Of a stretch of 64,000 nt of DNA, positions 23,781 to 34,214 are shown in pieces. Positions within the stretch are counted from its first letter, which is position 1. Every line of letters begins with the position of its first letter. The notes under the pieces are model-generated. The model had not been told where the DNA came from. It did no database searches and was given only the letters and a program-made list of their open reading frames with translations. Location: the NCBI GenBank assembly GCA_025677815.1, contig JAIXMP010000017.1:124001-188000 (forward strand), given 5' to 3'. The DNA is from Phascolomyces articulosus. Lineage: Eukaryota > Mucoromycota > Mucoromycetes > Mucorales > Lichtheimiaceae. Position numbers and translations under genes: made by a program.

Positions 23781-23818
23781 GCGCAACAGTGTGTAAGAAG
23801 GCGCAACAACGCGCAATT
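23781..23818. promoter_or_regulatory. Three phased GCGCAA repeats upstream of the dioxygenase gene
   Basis: GCGCAACA at 23781, GCGCAACA at 23801 and GCGCAATT at 23811, spaced 20 and 10 bp apart, that is two and one helical turns, in AT-rich surroundings 93-130 nt upstream of the ATG. The spacing suggests a transcription-factor binding array; the factor is unknown. Confidence 0.4.
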
Positions 23819-23924
23819 TTGGAAAAAGTAGAGTCACGAACGATGTGATTAATGTTTATCTCACGCACGCTAACATTGTCACATCAATGATTATTTGTAA
23901 TTCTATATAACGTAAAGTCAAGAA

Positions 23925-24075
23925 AACGTTCAAAGGAAAAAACTTGACGCAAAAGACCAAAACTGTGGCATAGTAAAACGCATTACTGATGATTGGAAAA
24001 ACTCTCTTGAGAAGATTCTTTATGTGTGAGTGGGTGTGAGAAATTTATGAAAAGGGTAATATCTAATATATTATA
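23925..24075 (+). repeat. Degenerate dispersed repeat, copy C
   Basis: Shares GGCATAGTAAAA, CTCTTGAGAAG, a GTGTG-rich stretch and AATTTATGAAAAGGGT with copy B at 20381-20540 in the same order and orientation, with small insertions. About 3.5 kb separates the two. Confidence 0.35.
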
Positions 24076-24781
24076 GCGCATACACAAAAAAAAGAGATTT
24101 ACGTATTATTATATAATAATAAAGGTTGTAGTTGTATAAATGGAAAATATAGTATACATTCATGTAATATTTGTGTTAACTGGGTATTATTTTTATATTA
24201 TAAATGTAAAAGCGAATTCTCAGGTTCCTGAATTAGTTTGATGAATATAGTAGGTAGATTCTCTGTTATAATACAACTATTAATTTTTTGTCAGGAGACT
24301 ACATTGGGGTCCGAGATAGTCTTGTATGAAACAACAAAGTCTTCTTGTTATATTAGTGACGTTATCATTTATTCAAAAGGAATTTAAAAAAAATGGATGG
24401 CAGTTCTCTGTATCGAAAGGCCGAACGAAAAAGAGAAGCTGCTTTAAATGTTATTCACATCCACAAGTCTTGCAGTATCTCCATATCTTTTCAAAGCTAG
24501 ATATAATTATGCAGATAAAACTGATAAGAGTAATAGTTCTAATCACTTTTTTCTTTTAACTTCCTTACAGCATCTCTAAATAATGTATAATAAATTACGT
24601 CCGTAAGAGCTAATTGAATTTGGCAATGCCTATAATTATCGTTTATTTAATGTTCCGCTAGAAGGTTATGTCATGCAAGGAGCAAATTGACAAATTTTAA
24701 TAACAAACATGTATATTTAAGTCGCTCGTTTCAATTGCTTTATCGCCATGATGCGTGTATTGTCAGGCTTCTTCGCGTTAG

Positions 24782-25102
24782 CTCCATAATGCCATTGACA
24801 ATCACTATCATGTATTTTCAATACCACTCACCTATCACCGTATTGGTTTTAAAAAACAATGTCCGGAGCTGATTCCCCGTGGTGTGTTTTTATCAATGCC
24901 TTTAATAACAACTAAAGGCGAATCACTGCTTCGAGCTTGTCGAAAAAATTATTTCAAATCTGGAGGTATTACAAAACCTTATGAATACAAAATATTAGTA
25001 TTACTAAAGGCAGGTCAATTAAAAAATGGTAGAAACGTTGACATCAATGTGGCCAGTAAATGGTTTGGCCAAATTACGAAAAAAGAGATAATTTTTTCAT
25101 GA
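24782..25102 (+). CDS. Uncertain open frame or exon remnant, no recognised family
   Basis: A 107-codon stretch opens right after a TTAG acceptor-like sequence and runs to a TGA. It contains YHRIGFKKQCPELIPRGVF, TTKGESLLRACRKNYFKSGG and DINVASKWFGQITKK, a mix of residues far more protein-like than the surrounding DNA. No starting Met is needed if it is an internal or terminal exon; the first in-frame ATG is at 24896. I cannot name a family and see no convincing upstream exon. It may be a transposon-derived or dead gene fragment. Confidence 0.25.
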   Translation, partial: LHNAIDNHYHVFSIPLTYHRIGFKKQCPELIPRGVFLSMPLITTKGESLLRACRKNYFKSGGITKPYEYKILVLLKAGQLKNGRNVDINVASKWFGQITKKEIIFS

Positions 25103-26869
25103 AGGAAAAAGGATATTTCTAATTCATATAAATCTAATACGATGCTATTAGTACCGGACACAAATCGAGCAGATACAGCATAAAACAAATGGAAAATTAT
25201 TTGTTTAACAATATGAATCAAAGAATCTATACTGATGACTCATGGTAGTTATCCAACAAATTTGATAGCATTATATTGATATTAGCATTGTAATGAACAA
25301 AAGAGTGGCACATCAAAAACATGTGTTTTAATATCATAAAGTCAACATATAAGTAGAAGTAAATATTGATGGATATCGAGTTTAAATAGATGATTCATGT
25401 TGAATTTACCAAACGTTAGCTGATGATAATAATAAGTAACCAAACACCAATGATTCTACAGGAATGATAATAGAACTTCCCTTATAATTGAAATGAACCG
25501 AAGATATAAACATTATTTATATATATATTATGCAGCTCGAATTTCTCCCAAGTTATTCTTAACCAAGAAAACTAGGCACAGATCTTATTTTACTACTCAC
25601 AATAATGAACCAAAAGTAATTTTTTTAGAGCAATCACCTTTAACTTTTCCGTGGCTGTTATTTTTGTTTTTTGTTGGTCAGTATATCGTGTTTTTGAGTA
25701 TCTGTCTTATTGTATGATTTATTCTATACAGTACACGCAGCAGTATTTTTTCTTTTGGAATAAAAGTATAGGCATTGATAAATGGATCAAGCTAAGGATG
25801 CATAGATTTAAAACTAATGAAGTATAATATTGTTGGCTATTGATATAGAGCCGATTAATACAATAACTTTTTGTTTTTATCAAATATATACTATATATGA
25901 TTCTCGGCCATCCGTTACTTTATTCCTGTCCTATAATGTATTGCAAATTTTACATACTGAAAGAAGCTTTTCAATTTCCATATTGTTACTATGGAACCCA
26001 TGACCACGTTATCTTTTAATTATTGATATGATGATTGTTATTGGATACTAAATCTGATTTGGATAAGATGCCTTATTCCATATATTTTATCGTTTTTTTT
26101 TTTTTTTTTGAATATAGAATCTTTTTTTTTTGTATTGAGGCTTGTATGTCTTGATTCTACCTCCCCAATCATCTGGCAACTAGCACTATAAAATAACGTT
26201 CATAACATCTGCAGAAAATCCACTGAGTAGTATCAACATTCTTATTAAGATAACAAGATGAACTAATAGTAGCGTGGACAATATATACTTGTTATAAATT
26301 CTACTCACTAGATAGCCATGTCCAATAAAGTAATATTTTTTTTGGGAGGGTAGTATACCAAAGATAAAAAATGAAATGTAATACAAAAAGAGACAGGTAC
26401 TAAATTTTATTGTTGCTGAAATATTAATGCGCATTAACTTTGATTTTTTGGCTCCGGTTTCTTCAAGGTAAAGAGCAATCCCAAAAAAAGCGGGTTGGGT
26501 TCGAAAACAGAGAGAGAAACCAAGTTGTATGGGTCTAAATAAAATAACTCTTATTTCCACTCTTACAATTTATTTGTTCCTTTTCAACTTCTCACACGGC
26601 TAATCTTTCTATTATATATCCTGTTCCTTTTTCATATTATTAAACTCAAAAGCATACCATACAACTATAAAAACAGAAAGCACCATCGCTATTGTATCAA
26701 TATCTCTTCCTTCTTCACTTTATTCTGGTGTGTAGTTATATACAGGATTTACGACGATTTGAACAATATTCCAAAAAAAAAAAAAAAAAAGTGGGCTGAC
26801 AACTTGAATAGATCTCTCTCTCTTTCCTTTTTTAAAAAAAATCATTAACCCATCTAAGAAAAGAAGAAT

Positions 26870-29643
26870 ATGTCATTCATTGCGCGGTCAAGGGCGAATA
26901 GCGAAGTGTCATCATCCAGTAACAGTTTGAGACTGGGGTAATACGATCGAAATTTACCGAGGAAAAAAAAAAGGGACCAAGAGAGAAAAGTTTATTGTTG
27001 TTGGATGATCTTATAACCATTATACTCCCCTCTATGGGTACAAACAAATCTCCCACTCTCTTTTTTTCCTCCATCATTGTATACTTTATGTTTTTAGAGC
27101 CTGGGTGGACGATCTGTTTCATCGGTACCAATTTCCACCAGGAACATTTCACGATGGAACAGATATGGGTGGTCATCGGGTCGAGATTCATTATCTTGGA
27201 CTATCGTACCTACAAAGCGGACCACATTGTGTTTCAAGTGCTGCTTTTTATGAAATTACAGAAACAACGGATACCGTTAGTTCGGAAGAAATGGAACAAT
27301 CTCCTTCTTTATTATTATCTTCTTCACCATCGCCTATATTATCTACTACCGGTATTACTTTTGATTGTGGTAATATGATCAACGCCAATAATAACAATAA
27401 TAGCAACATGCTGCCACCCAAAAAACGGCGAAGGCATAAAGTGATACGGAACGATGTTATTTTTTGTATTGACCCACCGCCTGCTTCAGACATGCATACG
27501 CCTTCTTCTCATCTTGACTATTATTTGTTTCCCCATGATGCTGTTGCAGGACCTGTCAATGATGTTCCACCTTTTGAAGTAAACTTTTTTTTTTTTTTTG
27601 TTTTTGGATGGCAATTCCCATCCCAATCCCTTTCCTTTTCTGATGATAAACTGTTTTTTTATAAATATAGATTCTATTTTCTTTTCATGTGTTGGATACA
27701 CATATTAAAGAAAGAAGACCCACCAAATTGGAGGAGTTTGCAGCTGTATGCAGTAGTGCCAATCGAATGTATCCTCGTCGACGATCCACCGATCCAGGAA
27801 GTATAGGCAATAACAATTTAAGTAGCGCTGGTGGCGGGATCCTTAGTAGTGCTACAAGTAGTGGTAATTATAACCTAATGGCAACCATCCCTACCATGCC
27901 AGTGGATGATCCTCGATCCAAAGTGGTGAATATGCGAATATCGGGTGTGTCAAGACGATTATTTGTAGCTATCAAGCAAACTGTGTCTGAATTTGAAACA
28001 GTGTGCGAAAAAATGGTGCAGTTGGTAAGTAAAAAAAGAGAGATGGATGGATTGCATGTTGTTTTGTATGCGATGTATGTTTTAGATGGGCCATTAGCTT
28101 ATCTTTCAAATCCCTCTTTTTAACACAATGCTGTTTTTTATGACAATCATAGATGACTTATCATACACAACAAATGGCTGGCCAAAAGGGATCTCCTACA
28201 GCTCCAAGACCCTTATTATCACCTCCACCAATCATTCCTTCGGCTCATTCTGAATGGGAAGAATTATTAAATAGTAGAGACCCTCATCGTCATCATCCAC
28301 ACCATCCACAAGAACAACGAAATTATTATCAAAAATTCATTGATGCGTGTAGCAGTGATGATGCCAGCTTTGACAAAGGTTTGAGAAGAAAAAAACGCGC
28401 GTGTGTTGTGTGTGTTTGTGTGTATGATCTTGTGAAGATTATTTGTTTATATTATTAATCACTTTATATATATACTCTTACCCATTTTTTAAAAAAAAAA
28501 TCATCAGATGATATGCTTGTTGATCCAATGCCAAAAAACAGTTACTCCAATGGCACTAATACCAAGAACAATCACTCTTCCCGACACCCAACTTCACCAC
28601 GTTCAGCACCAACTTCGTCAAACAATAATAACCATAGTAGCAGTAATAAAAGCGCCAAAAACAATACCACGAATAGTAGCAATAGTAGTAACAGTAACAA
28701 CAATAATGGTAATACTACATCCAAAGGTCGTAATAATAGTAATGGTGGAGCCGTGAAAAAATGTTTATACTGTGGATCCAAAAGTACGCCCATGTGGCGC
28801 CGTGGGCCTCAAGGTGCTGGCACATTATGTAATGCTTGCGGCGTGAAATGGAAACATGGCAAGATTTTGACAGGAAGTTCAAGTTCAGATATGAACCCTC
28901 CTTCTACTCCTTCGACTGCTACCAAGGAAAGACGTGGATCATCCAATAAGAATGAAAAGAAACGAAAGAAATCATCCAGTAGTGGGAATGGGAATACTGG
29001 AGGAAGAGCCACCGCAGAACATCATCATCAACGTACTAGTGGAAGATCGGCTTCAGCAACACCTGTGATGGATACCACACCTCCTTTCAAATCCCCTTCT
29101 TCATCGTCTTCCCGAGGTGGACATAATTGTAGTGATGATGATGAAATGGAAAATAATATCAATGCAGCAAGGAATTTAAGTATACGTGAAAGTGAAGATG
29201 AATATCAACATTATCAACAACGTTTATCTTCCTCTGTACCTAGCAACAATCACAGAATGGATACGTTTGCTGTACCGTGGTTACCACGCGATAATAGTAA
29301 TTATACTTCTTTTGTTCCATCTGAACAACAACGGTACACCATGATGATGGCGGCAACTGAAGCACAAAGTATATCCTCCTCTTCTCATTCCATATCAGGT
29401 TCTTTTAGCCCAATTGAATCTTCTTCTCCAGGATCATCACCACGATTATCATCCACAGCTTCTTCCGTTACTAGTATACAACATCATCAACAACATTATC
29501 AATATCAACATACTAGACGACATACCATGGATGTAACAATGACAGATAAAATGGGATATAATAATGAAACATCTTTTGCCATGTCGTCAGGTGTGGATGC
29601 TGTTGAAGCGGCAGCTTTATTAACTCTTCTTAAACGATCCTAG
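26870..29643 (+). CDS. GATA-type zinc-finger transcription factor (CX2CX18CX2C)
   Basis: Exons 26870-26937, 27098-27578, 27671-28024, 28153-28378 and 28508-29643; 754 residues. The zinc finger is in the middle: Cys 462, 465, 484 and 487 with [16 protein letters not shown] and [15 protein letters not shown], the 18-residue-loop class that in fungi includes white-collar-2-like factors. Around it are long Asn/Ser-rich tracts and a basic Lys/Arg stretch (NEKKRKKS) that may serve as nuclear localisation signal. The N-terminal part is not low complexity: [33 protein letters not shown], and later [20 protein letters not shown] and [20 protein letters not shown] look like conserved modules of unknown role. 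It should be a nuclear regulator; target genes cannot be predicted. No PAS or leucine-zipper domain is evident, so it is not a canonical WC-2. Confidence 0.9.
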
Positions 29644-30204
29644 TCGATCGTTTTATTTTATATACAACATTTTTCTTCCATTTCCTATTCTTTTTTTTTC
29701 TCCTCCTCCTCTCTTTCATATATATAAATATATATATATACAAACGCAATTCTCACACGTAAATCACATCCCTTATCCTATTCCTCTTTCTTCGTTTTTC
29801 CCCCTTCTCTTCCATTATTTCATCAGTATGTAAATAGCTGTCGATGTTGTTATTGTTTATTATTTTGTGTATCCATTCTTTTTCCGTTTTTTTTTCAATA
29901 TATTTCTCTCTTTGTGTTTTCTTTATATAATTCAGTGTGGAAGCATTAAATTTGTTGTTGTGTGAGTTTAAGTATATGATGTAAAAGCCCAACCAGTAAT
30001 TTCTTTGGTCCGATTAAACTGCCTGGAGTCGTCACGCCTTTAACCACCTTTTTTTCCTTTCTCACTCACTCTCTTTCTCTCTTTTTTCATTCCTTTTTTT
30101 CAAACCAACTTTAAACACGAACGGCAACAAACAACAACCTTTCAACGCAACTTTTTTTTTATAAAAAAATAAATATAATAAAAAAATATACAAATATATA
30201 TTAA
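29644..30204. other. Intergenic region, 3' flank of GATA gene and promoter of pop2
   Basis: CT-rich and TA-repeat DNA (TATATATAAATATATATATATA near 29720-29740) followed by CT-rich tracts at 30045-30090 that probably belong to the pop2 promoter/leader. No gene seen. Confidence 0.5.
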
Positions 30205-31707
30205 ATGCACGCTAGCGATTCAAAATACATTAAAGAAGTATGGGCAGAGAATTTAGAGGAGGAAATGGCATACCTCCGCGATTTAGTAGAAGAATACCCA
30301 TATCTTGCCATGGTATATATATAGAACCTTATTCTCTTTTTATGAATGGAAATCCAATAGTTTATTTCACTTTATATTAAAAAACACAACTAAAATATAT
30401 ATAGGATACGGAATTTCCTGGCGTTGTAGCAAGACCTATTGGCACCTTTAAAACATCTTCTGACTATCATTATCAAACTTTACGATGTAACGTCGACCTC
30501 CTAAAGATCATTCAATTAGGCGTAACATTTGCGGATGAACATGGCAATCTACCACGTAACGTTTGTACTTGGCAATTCAATTTTAAGTTTAACTTATCGT
30601 GAGTCGATTCTATTTTTTTTTATTATTCTTTTTTTTGGCCTTTTTACTATTGCAAACTATGTCATTTTATACAAGATAGGCTCTTTTTTTTTCAAAAAAA
30701 AAAAAAAAACAACTGACACGTTCCACTTGCTGTCTATATATAGTGATGATATGTATGCCCAAGATTCGATTGAATTGCTTACCAAGTCAGGGATTGATTT
30801 TAAAAAACATGAAGAATATGGGATTGATGTGGAACATTTTGGTGAGCTGTTGATCAGCTCAGGCTTTGTGCTTTTGGATGATGTAAAATGGATATCATTT
30901 CACAGGTAAAAATAAAATGAATAATAAAAGGAGAGAGAGTGTGTGTGTGTGTATGATTATGTGGGAAGAGAAGGTAGTATGGCCATAATTATATACTATG
31001 GAGATATATATCATATATTGATACACTTATTGAATTTTTTGATCTATAAAGTGGTTATGACTTTGGTTACCTGCTTAAACTTCTTACTTGTTCGGCAATG
31101 CCAGCCGACGAATCCGAGTTCTTTGATATCCTCCGAATTTATTTTCCATGTATATACGACATCAAGTATTTAATGAGGAGTTGTAAGAACTTGAAGGGTG
31201 GGCTACAGGACATTGCGGATGATTTACAGGTGAGAGAAAATTCATTATGCATTGATACATTCAATAGTTACCTAATGGAGCCAGTGAGAGAGAGAGAGAG
31301 CAGGAGTATATGAAAAAATTAACTCAATTACTCGCCTTAATAATATATAACTCCTTTACATATATACGTGGGTCCCCTTTCCATATATAATTTACCTACA
31401 TATATCACTTACAACCAACAATAACAACGACAAAAACATATAGGTGACACGTATTGGACCACAACATCAAGCGGGTAGTGATAGTCTTTTGACTTGTACA
31501 ACGTTTTTCAAAATGCGACAAATGTTCTTTGATGACCGAATCGATGATCAAAAATATTTGGGATATTTGTATGGTTTACGAAGCAGTCCAACCGCTGTTC
31601 AAACACTTGTTAATGCAACTAATAATTTGTCTTTAAATTCAACACCACCAGATGCAACAAGTGTGAATGGAAAAGCTGTTTTAAATGGTGTTACTAAAAC
31701 TGCATAA
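30205..31707 (+). CDS. pop2: CCR4-NOT deadenylase subunit Pop2/Caf1
   Basis: Exons 30205-30312, 30405-30598, 30744-30905, 31052-31229 and 31444-31707; 301 residues, close to the 285-300 residues of animal CNOT7/8. The DEDD nuclease motifs are present: [13 protein letters not shown] (D37, E39), [14 protein letters not shown] (Asp of motif II), YDIKYLM, and [10 protein letters not shown] (last Asp, with the His of DEDDh/DEDDh-like enzymes). Other family marks are [36 protein letters not shown] and FFKMRQMFF. The enzyme trims mRNA poly(A) tails in the cytoplasm as part of CCR4-NOT. Every exon join restores a conserved motif. A Ser/Thr/Asn-rich tail replaces the long Gln-rich arm of yeast Pop2. 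Converges on the malate dehydrogenase gene. Confidence 0.95.
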
Positions 31708-32302
31708 TCTCATCATTCTTCTGTTTTTTTTCTTCTTTCTTCATATCCCAAACCTATTACTACTCACTTCTTCTCCCCCTCACGTCACCTACTTCTTTAA
31801 CTAAGTCACATCATGATACATCCTTTCACTCTCTCTATTCGTATTATAACAGCAACATAGTCACTCTCACACCCTCACACATTATTTTCGAATGTTTTAT
31901 AACTTTGGTCACGTATTTTCTTTTTTTTCTTCAAACACATATTTTTTACATAACAATGCAATTCACAATATACACCTACACGCACTCAACATAACCTTTA
32001 GTACTCCTTTTTCTTCCGAATTCGATCTCTCAATAACTACCACCACAACAATACACTATCCATCATTCACTCACTCACATAATTTTTTTTAAATAAACGT
32101 TTTATTCTATTTTTTACCATTTGTTTATTAATTAATTAATTAATAATATTATCATCAATTGCGCAAACAACAAACAAATCCCTTCTTTTGACGTAATTTT
32201 GTTTTTTTATAAATCATAATCTACTTTATTTTGTTTTTTGGGTGTTTATATATAATGGATAGGATGGAACGAATTAAAATAAAAGAAAAAACAATAAACA
32301 AT
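31708..32302. other. Convergent intergenic region between pop2 and mdh
   Basis: Contains both 3' UTRs. CT-rich until about 32060; an AATAAA on the plus strand is at 32092-32097, and TTTATT at 32225-32230 gives an AATAAA on the minus strand about 75 nt past the mdh stop codon. A short TTAA repeat is at 32130-32142. No gene seen. Confidence 0.5.
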
Positions 32303-33916
32303 TTACAACTTGGATTCAGCAACAAAGTTAGTACCCTTTGCAATGTTACCCTTTAATTCAGCAACAGCCTTGGAGAACAAGGATTGTTCAAAAGAAGACA
32401 AGGAACCAATAGGTAAGATGCTTTCAACACCATTAGGACCCAATGCAACAGGAACAGAGAAATATTGCAATTCATTACCAATGACACGCTTGGTATCTTG
32501 AGCACCTTGTTTATCAGCATCCAATTGAACATAGGTACATTCAACAATGGACTTGCCAAAGAAAGCAGCTTCGACCAAATTCAAGGCGAAACGAGCACCA
32601 GCATAAGCCATGGACAAAGTTGCACTACCAGCACCATTCTTGGCCTTGACAACTTCATCACCACCAAATTGAATACGGTTAGTAACTTTTTCAATTTGTT
32701 CTGGAGTCAATTTACCAGAAGCACCAGGAACTTGAGAGATCAAGGGCAAGATGGTATGACCACTATGTCCACCAACTACTTTACAAGCGACAGTGCTAGG
32801 TTCAGCACCGATCAAACCACCAATAAAAGTGGAAGCGCGGACAATGTCTAGTGTGGTAACACCGAAAATTCTAATGATTTCAAATAATAAAATGCATGTT
32901 TGTCAGCATGAATTTTTTTTGATGGGGTATCTTTCTTTTTTTGGATGATAGAAACCCGACACATTTCACCATATTTATATTACATATTACTCATATTTCT
33001 ACCCACTCTCAGCCCACACTATGGGGTTTGCCAACGTAATATTAAATAACCTTCTCCTTCTTTCTCATGTTATAATTACTTTACCTGCGTGGATCATATA
33101 CACCGTGCTTCTTGAAAACTTCAGCAACAATAGGGACAGTAGAGTTGACAGGGTTAGAGATGATACACATGAAAGCTTTAGGGGCATATTTGGCAGCAGC
33201 AGTGGCAAGGTCACGAACAATGCTGGCATTGATCTTGAACAAATCATCACGAGTCATACCAGGCTTGCGGGGAACACCTAATATATCATATTTATATATT
33301 AATACCATAGATATACCTTTTTCCTTCACTCTTCTTATAGCCTTTCCTCCTCCTCTCAATTCAATAACAAAAAATAGTATACACACCAGCAGGACTAGAA
33401 ATATAAAAAAAGATTCGTATTTTTTAAAGTTCATTTCAAGGTTAACTCAATGAATTGTCAATAAATAATAGAAATGAGCTATTAAAAGAAAAAATATACT
33501 TACATGACAACAACGTCAGAACCTTCAATAGCTTCCTTGAGTTGTTCATTACCAACATGACCGGTAACTTTAGATTGAGTATTAATGTGGCTATAAGAGA
33601 GCAAAAAGACACCAGTTAATTTTCTCTTCTCATTGCTTTTCTATATAAACCAGGGTATATATCTGTCTATCCTTGTTTATCCCACTTTTTTTCCCTTTTT
33701 CTCGATATTCGGTGACAGGTTCGCTCCTGTCCGACCGTGTGTTATATGAAACTAAAATAACTCATAATAATTTTTTTACCTCAAATCGGCAGCAACACCA
33801 GGAGTGTTGACAATATCATAAAGAGACAAGTGAGAAATTCTAGGAGATTGTTTCAAAAGCAAAGAAAGAGGTTGACCGATACCGCCAGCGGCACCACATA
33901 CAGTAACTTTAACCAT
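32303..33916 (-). CDS. mdh: NAD-dependent malate dehydrogenase with C-terminal PTS1 (SKL), peroxisomal type
   Basis: Exons in transcript order 33916-33780, 33590-33504, 33394-33387 (8 nt), 33277-33085, 32870-32303; 330 residues. The protein starts directly at the Rossmann strand, [20 protein letters not shown], with no mitochondrial presequence. Substrate-binding and catalytic motifs are [38 protein letters not shown] and [12 protein letters not shown]. The last residues are AESKL: a perfect SKL peroxisomal targeting signal. In yeast the peroxisomal isozyme Mdh3 shuttles NADH out of the organelle during beta-oxidation and serves the glyoxylate cycle; the same role is likely here. A cytosolic form could arise if import is incomplete. 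Five exons for a compact enzyme, one of them tiny, is unusual. Convergent with pop2; 298 bp upstream is the end of the LtrA gene. Confidence 0.95.
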
Positions 33917-34214
33917 TGTTATTTTATATGAAATATATTAAAAAAGAAGAAGGATGTTGTCGTTTGTATATTTGAAATACAAAAAAGTGAAGAAAGACGG
34001 AAAGAAAAGAGAGGCGGGTTGAAATGCGGGGCAATAAGTTTTGAATATCATATGCTTTTTTCGGTTGGGAAAGTCCGAAAAAAAGTCATTATAAGAAAAT
34101 GATATGTGAAATGTAAAATAGACACAATCTTTTTATATGGGTGGGAAATTGGTGTTTTTTCAACAAGTAAAATAGAATAAAATAAGGAAATGCATGACAA
34201 ACAACTTTTACAAC

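Larger units (their letters stand above)
23689..26869. other. AT-rich intergenic region
   Basis: Promoter of the dioxygenase gene occupies the first 200-250 bp. A third copy of the dispersed repeat lies at about 23925-24075. A 107-codon frame at 24782-25102 is described separately. 25110-26560 is AT-rich with no gene that I recognise. From about 26560 the DNA is CT-rich and leads into the GATA-factor gene. Confidence 0.5.

Noticed and set aside
26877..27191. Minus-strand 104-codon frame over the GATA gene start
   Set aside because: Antisense shadow of exons 1-2 and intron 1 of the GATA-factor gene; no domain and low-quality composition.
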